Positions 1 to 5,247 of a DNA stretch of 5,453 nt are shown here, piece by piece. The notes under the pieces were generated by a model. That model was not told the origin of the DNA. It searched no databases and saw only the letters and a list, made by a program, of their open reading frames with translations. The stretch's first letter is position 1. The number at the start of each line of letters is the position of its first letter. The DNA comes from Gammaproteobacteria bacterium (lineage in GTDB: Bacteria > Pseudomonadota > Gammaproteobacteria > Pseudomonadales > Pseudomonadaceae), in NCBI GenBank assembly GCA_012735335.1, contig JAAYHO010000031.1, forward strand, positions 1 to 5,453, written 5' to 3'. A program made the translations under genes and the position numbers.

Positions 1-36
1 AATGGTCGCAACTGCATCGCGAACATGAGTCGCTAG
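1..36 (+). CDS. C-terminal end of a probable GGDEF-domain diguanylate cyclase (partial)
   Basis: Frame 1 is open from the window edge and ends at a TAG at 34-36, giving NGRNCIANMSR. A GRN tripeptide close to the C-terminus is typical of the last strand of GGDEF domains (usually ALYxAKxxGRN), which make cyclic-di-GMP from two GTP. In Pseudomonas aeruginosa the GGDEF response regulator WspR lies immediately upstream of prfB, which supports the reading. Only 11 residues are visible, so neither the active site nor any receiver domain can be judged. The tail could belong to another family; the identification rests on the GRN motif and gene order. Confidence 0.4.
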   Translation, partial: NGRNCIANMSR

Positions 37-39
37 CCG

Positions 40-90
40 TCAGGGAGCAGGGCGGGGCATGAGCCCCGACCGATTGCCTGCTGGCCCCTG
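40..90 (+). other. Nested hairpin in the gap before prfB
   Basis: A perfect 6-bp stem, CGGGGC (53-58) with GCCCCG (63-68), closes an ATGA loop. Outside it AGCAGG (45-50) can pair with CCTGCT (77-82), and CAGGG (40-44) with CCCTG (86-90) across a 3-nt bulge. It lies directly after the upstream stop codon, so it may shape the 3' end of that transcript. No run of T follows the stems, so it is not a standard intrinsic terminator. It lies upstream of the proposed -10 element, so it would not be in an RNA starting there. Confidence 0.4.
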
Positions 91-117
91 CACCGAAGGC
101 ATGATTTCCGCTACAAT
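89..117 (+). promoter_or_regulatory. Candidate sigma-70-type promoter of prfB
   Basis: TACAAT at 112-117 differs from the TATAAT consensus at one base and is set in GCTACAAT, a common -10 context in Pseudomonas housekeeping promoters. The hexamer 17 bp upstream (TGCACC, 89-94) is a poor -35 match, so the assignment rests mainly on the -10 element. Transcription would begin near 124, leaving a short leader of about 25 nt before the prfB start. This is the only good promoter-like sequence I see ahead of the prfB-to-ung gene run. Confidence 0.45.
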
Positions 118-147
118 AGCCCCTTTTTCCTGACGGGATTTGTCATC

Positions 148-1243
148 ATGGAAATCAATCCGATTCTGAACACCATCAAAGATCTGCGTGGCCGCTCCGA
201 GACCATCAGGGGGTATCTTTGACTACGATCACAAACGTGATCGGCTGACCGAAGTAGAGCGCGAGCTGGAAGACCCCAACGTCTGGAACGAACCCGAGCG
301 CGCGCAGAACCTGGGCCGGGAGCGGGCCTCTCTGGCGGAAATCGTCGGCACTCTGGATGACATGAGCAGTGGACTGGCCGATGCGGCAGACCTGCTGGAA
401 ATGGCCGTCGAGGAAGATGACGAGGGTGCCGTGGCCGATGTGGTCAGTGAGCTGGAAGGCCTGCAGACCCGCCTCGAAGCACTGGAATTCCGTCGCATGT
501 TCAGCGGCGAGATGGATGAGAACAACGCCTATCTGGATATCCAGGCCGGTTCCGGCGGCACCGAAGCCCAGGACTGGGCCAATATGCTGCTGCGCATGTA
601 CCTGCGCTGGGCCGACCATAACGGCTTCGAAGCCACCATCATGGAGCTGACCGCCGGTGAAGTGGCCGGTATCAAGGGCGCGACCATTCACGTCAAGGGC
701 CCCTACGCCTACGGCTGGCTGCGCACCGAGATCGGCGTGCACCGGCTGGTGCGCAAGAGTCCCTACGACTCGGGCAACCGTCGCCACACCTCCTTTACTG
801 CGGTGTTCGTCTCGCCGGAGATCGATGACAATATCGAGATCGATATCAACCCGGCGGACCTGCGTACTGACACCTACCGCTCCTCTGGTGCCGGTGGTCA
901 GCACGTCAACACCACCGACTCGGCGGTGCGGATCACCCACATCCCGACCAACACCGTGGTCAGCTGTCAGAACGAGCGCTCCCAGCACGCCAACCGCGAC
1001 ACCGCGATGAAGATGCTGCGGGCCAAGCTGTACGAACTGGAAATGCAGAAGCGCACCGCCGCCTCCCAGGCCCAGGAAGACAGCAAGTCGGATATCGGCT
1101 GGGGCCATCAGATCCGCTCCTACGTCCTCGACCAGTCGCGGATCAAGGATCTACGCACCGGCATCGAGGAAAGCGACTGTGATGGCGTGCTGGATGGCGA
1201 TATCAACGAGTTTCTTGAAGCCAGTCTGAAACAGGGCCTGTAA
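148..1243 (+). CDS. prfB: Peptide chain release factor 2 (RF2), expressed by +1 programmed frameshift
   Basis: RF2 recognises UAA and UGA in the ribosomal A site and triggers hydrolysis of peptidyl-tRNA in the cytoplasm. Translation starts at ATG 148, nine bases after a weak GGGA (135-138). It reads 24 codons to CTT (217-219), meets an in-frame TGA (220-222), and continues in the +1 frame from GAC at 221. The product is 364 residues against 365 in E. coli. The acidic helical domain 1 covers roughly residues 25-110. The GGQ motif, whose Gln is essential for ester hydrolysis, is at 249-251. The residue matching E. coli 246 is Ser (Thr in strain K-12), as in most bacteria. The codon-recognition tripeptide reads SPY (204-206), not the usual SPF. 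The C-terminus (LEASLKQGL) is intact. A GTG at 188 opens the downstream frame but is not the real start. lysS follows after 61 bp, the gene order also seen in E. coli and Pseudomonas. Confidence 0.97.
208..223 (+). promoter_or_regulatory. prfB programmed +1 frameshift site
   Basis: The site reads AGG GGG TAT CTT TGA C. An internal Shine-Dalgarno-like AGGGGG (208-213) sits three bases ahead of the slippery CTT (217-219) and the in-frame TGA (220-222), followed by C. The arrangement matches the E. coli prfB site. When RF2 is scarce the ribosome pauses at UGA, the peptidyl-tRNA(Leu) slips from CUU to UUU, and decoding resumes at GAC. When RF2 is plentiful the 24-residue peptide is released. The result is negative autoregulation of RF2. 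The mechanism is established for the family; the site itself is seen directly here. Confidence 0.97.
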
Positions 1244-1252
1244 CGGCCCTGT
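1231..1252 (+). other. Perfect hairpin spanning the prfB stop codon
   Basis: ACAGGGCC (1231-1238) and GGCCCTGT (1245-1252) form a perfect 8-bp GC-rich stem. The 6-nt loop, TGTAAC, contains the prfB stop codon (1241-1243). No T-run follows (the next bases are GTACCCC), so it is not a canonical intrinsic terminator. It could act as a partial attenuator, a processing or stability element between prfB and lysS, or simply reflect base composition. It would be melted by ribosomes finishing prfB. Confidence 0.5.
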
Positions 1253-1293
1253 GTACCCCAGCCCGACCGGCACCACCACCGAATTGATTTACC

Positions 1294-1307
1294 AGGATAC
1301 CGAGATG
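1294..1307 (+). promoter_or_regulatory. Ribosome binding site and start codon of lysS
   Basis: AGGA at 1294-1297 lies 7 nt before ATG at 1305. This supports 1305 as the authentic lysS start even though the frame is interrupted 14 codons later. The first residues, [14 protein letters not shown], also resemble the N-termini of Pseudomonas and E. coli LysS. Confidence 0.7.
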
Positions 1308-2807
1308 AGCGAACAACCGCTGAATGAGCACGCCCTGCAAGAGGAATAGAACCGCCTGATTGCCCTGCGCAAGGAAAAACTTGCCGCTGAACGGGCCAGG
1401 GGCCAGGCCTTCCCCAACGACTTCCGCCGCGACAGTCTGGCAGGCGATCTGCAGCAGCAATATGCCGACAGCAGCAAGGAACAGCTGGCCGAGTCCGCCA
1501 TCCCGGTCAAGGTCGCCGGTCGCATCATGCTCAATCGTGGCGCCTTCATGGTGATCCAGGACATGAGCGGGCGCATTCAGGTCTACGTCGACCGCAAGGG
1601 CCTGCCCGCCGAGACCCTGGAGGCGATCAAGAGCTGGGATCTGGGCGACATCATCGCCGCCGAGGGCACCCTGGCCCGCTCCGGCAAGGGCGACCTGTAC
1701 GTGCACATGACTGCCGTCAAGCTGCTGACCAAGTCCCTGCGTCCACTGCCGGACAAGCACCACGGCCTGACCGACACCGAGCAGCGCTACCGTCAGCGCT
1801 ATGTCGACCTGATCGTCAACGAGGACGTGCGCGACACCTTCCGCGTGCGCTCGAAAGTCATCTCGCATATCCGTCAGTTCCTCAACGAGCGCGGCTTTCT
1901 CGAAGTGGAAACGCCGATGCTGCAGACCATCCCCGGCGGCGCGGCGGCCAAGCCCTTCGAGACCCACCACAATGCGCTGGATCTGCCCATGTACCTGCGC
2001 ATCGCCCCGGAGCTGTATCTCAAGCGGCTGGTGGTCGGTGGCTTCGAGAAGGTCTTCGAGATCAACCGCAACTTCCGTAACGAAGGCGTCTCCACCCGGC
2101 ACAATCCCGAGTTCACCATGCTCGAGTTCTACTGGGCCTACGCCGATTATCAGGACAACATGGACCTGACCGAGGAGCTGTTCCGCGAATTGGCCCAAGC
2201 CGTGCTCGGCACTACCGATGTGCCCTACGGCGACAAGGTGTTCCACTTCGGCGAGCCCTTTGCCCGTCTGACCGTGTTCGATTCCATCCTCAAGTACAAC
2301 CCGGATATCAGCGCCGATGATCTGCGCGACATCGACCGTGCGCGGGAGATCGCGAAGAAGGCCGGTGCCAAGGTGCTGGGCCATGAGGGTCTGGGCAAGC
2401 TGCAGGTGATGATCTTCGAGGAACTGGTCGAGCACCTGCTGGAACAGCCGACCTTCATCACCCAGTATCCCTTCGAGGTGTCGCCGCTGGCGCGCCGCAA
2501 CGACCAGGACCCGAACGTCACCGACCGCTTCGAGCTGTTCATCGGTGGCCGCGAGATTGCCAACGCCTATTCCGAGTTGAATGACGCCGAGGATCAGGCC
2601 GAGCGCTTCCATGCCCAGGTGGCGGAGAAGGATGCGGGGGATGACGAGGCCATGCACTTCGATGCCGACTTCGTCCGCGCGCTGGAATACGGCATGCCGC
2701 CGACCGCCGGTGAAGGTATTGGCATCGACCGTCTGGTGATGCTGCTGACCGATTCGCCATCGATCCGCGACGTGATCCTGTTCCCGCATATGCGACCGGA
2801 GGTCTGA
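1305..2807 (+). CDS. lysS: Lysyl-tRNA synthetase, class II, with an in-frame amber TAG at codon 15
   Basis: LysRS activates lysine with ATP and charges tRNA(Lys) in the cytoplasm, as a homodimer. From ATG 1305 the frame gives 500 codons to TGA 2805-2807, close to the 501-505 residues of homologues. It is interrupted by TAG at 1347-1349, where relatives have Glu within LQ(Q/E)EENRL. Beyond the stop the protein is clearly Lys[14 protein letters not shown] and AFPNDFRRD, then the N-terminal OB-fold from about residue 66 (VKVAGRIM). Class II motif 1 is near 197-204 (GFLEVETP), motif 2 at 257-270 (FRNEG to HNPEF), and motif 3 at 469-476 (GEGIGIDR). The next in-frame ATG is at 1527 (residue 75); starting there would remove the N-terminal helix and the first OB-fold strand. 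I see no other frame damage. It could be a base-call error, a pseudogene with another LysRS elsewhere, suppression, or reinitiation. Identity is certain; functional status is not. Confidence 0.9.
2798..2802 (+). promoter_or_regulatory. Ribosome binding site of the QEGLA-motif gene
   Basis: GGAGG lies inside the last codons of lysS, 11 nt before ATG 2814. With a gap of only 6 bp between the genes, ribosomes ending lysS would cover this site, so translational coupling is likely. Confidence 0.6.
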
Positions 2808-2813
2808 TCCGCC

Positions 2814-4097
2814 ATGGCGGTCAAGCAGAGCGAGCAATACCAACTGGTTATCCGCAGCCTGTCCGACCGCCTTGTCGAGGCACAGGCACCGATCCGGGTG
2901 CTGGATGCGATCAAATGGGATGATGGCATTCGTGACCGGTTCTTCCGTGATGGCTGTCGGAAGCTGCCGGAGGTCGATGCGGATTACTACAAGCGTCGCC
3001 CCCTGAGTTTTGACCCCGCCGAGCGGCTGCAGCTGTTCCAGGATATCGAGCGGGACATCACCCGCCAGCTCGGCACCTTCAACCCGGTCGGGCAGATCAT
3101 GCGTCGCATGTGCCGGGAATATCGCATGGTGCTGCGCATGATCGAAGGGCGCGGTACCGCCGAGTTCGGGCGCATCTCCCAGGAGCTCTACGGCTCCGCC
3201 TCCGACGCCTTCCACGCCGGTGATCCGACCATTACCGATCTGGGCATCATGCTCAGCGAGTCGTTGAGCAATATCGGCAACGATCTGGGCCGGGAGCCCA
3301 AGACCATTGCTGCGCCGGAAGCGGTAGCGATCCTGCAGGAGCGGATGAATCAGGTATTCCCCGACGATCAGGCGGTGCGGGTATTCGAATCCGACGGTAT
3401 CGTCGCCGATGCCGCCGCCGGGGCGGATTACATCAAGATCCGCAGCGATGCCATGTTCAACCAGCGGGATCTGAAGATCCTCGCCGTGCACGAGGGCATG
3501 GTGCACGTGGCCACCAGTCTCAACGGTCAGCACCAGCCGATCTGCACCTTCCTGGCCAAGGGACCGCCGTCCTCCACCGTGACCCAGGAAGGACTGGCGA
3601 TCCTCATGGAGGTGATCACCTTTGCCTCCTACCCGTCACGCCTGCGCAAGCTGACCAACCGCACCCGCGCCATCCAGTTGGCGGAAACCGGCGCCGACTT
3701 CCTCGAGGTGTTCCGCTTCTACCAGGGTGAGGGTTACAGTGAGGAAGACAGCTACACCAACGCCAGCCGGGTATTCCGCGGCTCCAGCAGCGACGGGCTG
3801 CCGTTTACCAAGGATCTGGCCTATCTCAAGGGCTTCATCCTCACCTACAACTACATCCAGCTGGCGGTGCGTCAGGGCAAGTTGCAGCAGATTCCGCTGC
3901 TGTTCTGCGGCAAGACCACGCTGGAGGACATGCGTACGCTAGGGCAACTGGTGGAGGAGGGGCTGGTGGTACCGCCGCGCTACCTGCCGGAGCCCTTCGC
4001 CGATCTCAACGCCCTGAGTGCCTGGATGTGCTTTTCCGGGTTCCTGACCAATCTGAGCCTGGATCGTATCGAGGCGGATTACGCCAATATTCTGTAA
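2814..4097 (+). CDS. QEGLA-motif protein (DUF1704 family), putative zinc metallopeptidase
   Basis: This 427-residue soluble protein has no signal peptide or membrane segment. It contains the family-defining QEGLA motif at 258-262 and an HExxxH motif (HEGMVH) at 226-231. Bacterial members are usually named 'flavohemoglobin expression-modulating QEGLA motif protein' and belong to DUF1704/TIGR02421. The eukaryotic DUF1704 protein MATCAP (KIAA0895L) is a tubulin tyrosine carboxypeptidase that uses an HExxxH pair plus a downstream Glu to hold zinc. Here His226, His231 and Glu259 (within QEGLA) would be the metal ligands and Glu227 the catalytic base. The His-to-Glu spacing of 33 residues is close to that of the human enzyme. 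The substrate in bacteria is unknown and cannot be tubulin in an ordinary Pseudomonas. The gene starts 6 bp after lysS and ends 11 bp before the next gene, so it is probably cotranscribed. Family assignment is strong; peptidase activity is inferred. Confidence 0.85.
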   Translation: MAVKQSEQYQLVIRSLSDRLVEAQAPIRVLDAIKWDDGIRDRFFRDGCRKLPEVDADYYKRRPLSFDPAERLQLFQDIERDITRQLGTFNPVGQIMRRMCREYRMVLRMIEGRGTAEFGRISQELYGSASDAFHAGDPTITDLGIMLSESLSNIGNDLGREPKTIAAPEAVAILQERMNQVFPDDQAVRVFESDGIVADAAAGADYIKIRSDAMFNQRDLKILAVHEGMVHVATSLNGQHQPICTFLAKGPPSSTVTQEGLAILMEVITFASYPSRLRKLTNRTRAIQLAETGADFLEVFRFYQGEGYSEEDSYTNASRVFRGSSSDGLPFTKDLAYLKGFILTYNYIQLAVRQGKLQQIPLLFCGKTTLEDMRTLGQLVEEGLVVPPRYLPEPFADLNALSAWMCFSGFLTNLSLDRIEADYANIL

Positions 4098-4101
4098 GGA
4101 G
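4096..4101 (+). promoter_or_regulatory. Strong ribosome binding site of the small membrane protein gene
   Basis: AAGGAG overlaps the TAA stop of the preceding gene and sits 7 nt before ATG 4109. It selects 4109 over in-frame starts further upstream (for example at 4028), which would overlap the QEGLA gene and add a non-hydrophobic extension. Confidence 0.8.
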
Positions 4102-4108
4102 TCTGAAC

Positions 4109-4438
4109 ATGAGTGAATCCCGGGAAGTCAACAAGCTGCCCTATATCCTGACCGCGCTGGGCACCCTGTTCCTGACCATGGTCATCCTGCATTTCTACGG
4201 CTATCTGAACTTCGCCAGGGAAGAGGAAGGGCTGCTGGTTGCCGAGTTCGGGCTGGTCACCATCGGCTCCAGCGAAGCCGGGCAACTGCAGGCCAAGGCA
4301 GCGGATTACACTGCCGAATGCGTGGATGGAGTGATGATCCTGCACGCCACCCGCCACAATGGCCTGTCAGGCCTGCTGGTGGATGGTCGCCAGCGTGTGG
4401 TGCGCTGCAATGCGCAGACGGTTCCGGCGGTGCAATAG
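4109..4438 (+). CDS. Small single-pass membrane protein of unknown function
   Basis: This gene encodes 109 residues and I do not recognise the family. A short polar N-terminus (MSESREVNK) is followed by one hydrophobic segment, about residues 10-32, rich in Leu, Thr, Phe and Tyr. The remaining 75 residues or so are mixed polar. Basic residues before the helix and acidic ones after it (REEE, 37-40) suggest N-inside, C-periplasmic topology. There is no obvious signal-peptidase or lipobox site, so it looks like an anchored protein. Cys71 and Cys100 could form a disulfide in the periplasm. The C-terminal part (LLVAEFGLVTIG, LVDGRQRVVRC) looks like a small beta-rich domain. An excellent ribosome binding site and tight spacing (11 bp after the QEGLA gene, 3 bp before ung) argue that it is real and cotranscribed. 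Function is unknown. Confidence 0.75.
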   Translation: MSESREVNKLPYILTALGTLFLTMVILHFYGYLNFAREEEGLLVAEFGLVTIGSSEAGQLQAKAADYTAECVDGVMILHATRHNGLSGLLVDGRQRVVRCNAQTVPAVQ

Positions 4439-4441
4439 GCC

Positions 4442-5146
4442 ATGGGCAGCCGTCCGGTACAATTGGCCGAGGACTGGAAGCAGGCCCTCGGTGACGAGTT
4501 CGAACAGCCCTACATGCAGCAGCTGCGTGAGTTCCTGCTGGCCGAGAAGGCCGCTGGCAAGCAGATCTATCCGCCGGGGTCGCTGATCTTCAACGCGCTG
4601 AACAGCACGCCGCTGGGCCGGGTCAAGGTGGTGATCATCGGCCAGGACCCCTACCACGGGCCGGGGCAGGCCCATGGCCTGAGTTTCTCGGTGCCGCCGG
4701 GTGTGCGGCCGCCACCCTCGCTGCAGAACATCTTCAAGGAAATCCAGCGCGATCTGGGCCAGCCGATACCGGCCCATGGCTCGCTGCAGAGTTGGGCGGA
4801 TCAGGGCGTACTGCTGCTCAACGCGGTGCTGACGGTGACCCAGGGCCAGGCTGGCGCCCATGCCAACCGGGGCTGGGAGCGCTTCACCTCGCGCATCATC
4901 GAGCTGCTCAATCAACAGTGTGAACATCTGGTGTTCATGCTTTGGGGCAGCTATGCGCAGAAGAAGGGTGCGCAGATCGACGTATCGCGTCATTGTGTGC
5001 TCAAGAGCGTGCACCCGTCACCGCTGTCAGCGCACCGGGGCTTCATCGGCTGCGGGCACTTTTCGGCAGCCAACGCCTATCTGCAGGAAAACGGCCGCCA
5101 TCCCATCGACTGGCGAGTGCCAGAGCTTCCGGTAGGCGCGGAATAA
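4442..5146 (+). CDS. ung: Uracil-DNA glycosylase, family 1
   Basis: Ung removes uracil from DNA arising by cytosine deamination or dUTP misincorporation, the first step of base-excision repair. The 234-residue product has all family-1 signatures. The water-activating loop [14 protein letters not shown] is at 67-80, with Asp69 as the general base (E. coli Asp64). Phe82 stacks on uracil (E. coli Phe77). LLLNAVLTV at 124-132 carries the uracil-binding Asn127 (E. coli Asn123). The DNA-intercalation loop HPSPLSA at 191-197 carries His191 (E. coli His187). Length is close to the 225-235 usual for proteobacteria. The start at 4442 is 3 bp after the previous stop and in the same frame. Its own Shine-Dalgarno is weak (GGCGG 4426-4430, or an AGG only 2 nt away), so coupling to the upstream gene is likely. 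It is the last gene of the rightward run. Confidence 0.96.
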   Translation: MGSRPVQLAEDWKQALGDEFEQPYMQQLREFLLAEKAAGKQIYPPGSLIFNALNSTPLGRVKVVIIGQDPYHGPGQAHGLSFSVPPGVRPPPSLQNIFKEIQRDLGQPIPAHGSLQSWADQGVLLLNAVLTVTQGQAGAHANRGWERFTSRIIELLNQQCEHLVFMLWGSYAQKKGAQIDVSRHCVLKSVHPSPLSAHRGFIGCGHFSAANAYLQENGRHPIDWRVPELPVGAE

Positions 5147-5239
5147 TGGAGGGCCGAGTTCCATCTCGGCCAGTTGGGTTCGGGTTGCAGCAATCAGGCT
5201 GACCTGCAGAAAATGTTCGAGATGGAACTCGAGCCTCCA
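5147..5239. repeat. Inverted pair of GGAG-footed palindromes (candidate REPIN)
   Basis: The two ends are 22-nt inverted copies (5147-5168 and 5218-5239) that match at 20 of 22 positions. Each arm reads TGGAG, a 7-nt stem, the loop TTCCAT, then the second stem strand. The left hairpin (5152-5171) is perfect: GGCCGAG with CTCGGCC. The right one (5215-5234, read on the minus strand) has one mismatch. A GTAG or GGAG tetranucleotide at the foot of a short palindrome is the signature of REP sequences mobilised by RAYT transposases (TnpA-REP), and two in inverted orientation form a REPIN. The spacer is 43 nt. It begins at the base after the ung stop and ends 8 bp before the stop of the convergent gene, the extragenic position typical of REPs. 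Genome-wide repetition cannot be shown from one copy. It may also act as a bidirectional transcript end. Confidence 0.65.
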
Positions 5240-5247
5240 AACCCCGG

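Noticed and set aside
110..128. GCTA-CAA-TAGC followed by CCC and five T as an intrinsic terminator
   Set aside because: The stem is only 4 bp with a 3-nt loop, too weak for termination. The same bases make a better -10 promoter element.
206..1108. A 300-codon minus-strand frame inside prfB
   Set aside because: Same cause: antisense of a GC-biased conserved gene, with no motif and no ribosome binding site of note.
1527..2807. lysS beginning at ATG 1527 as a natural short LysRS
   Set aside because: The conserved LysRS sequence, including the AFPNDFRRD stretch and the first OB-fold strand, extends upstream to the TAG and beyond to ATG 1305, which has its own ribosome binding site.
1203..3533. 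A 776-codon open frame on the minus strand across lysS and the QEGLA gene
   Set aside because: It lies opposite well-conserved genes and has a repetitive Leu/Val/Gly/His/Asp composition with no recognisable domain. High GC at third codon positions removes stops from the antisense frame, which explains its length.
1..4438. UAG reassigned to an amino acid throughout the genome
   Set aside because: TAG appears as a plausible natural stop at 34-36, right after a GGDEF-like tail, and at 4436-4438. The open sequence after 36 does not look like protein, and one amber codon in lysS is more simply a mutation or error.
4942..5240. Small frames on both strands that translate the palindromic pair (starting MEGRVPSR or MEARVPSR)
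   Set aside because: The similar peptides on the two strands are a by-product of the inverted repeat. The frames also overlap the end of ung and lack coding support.
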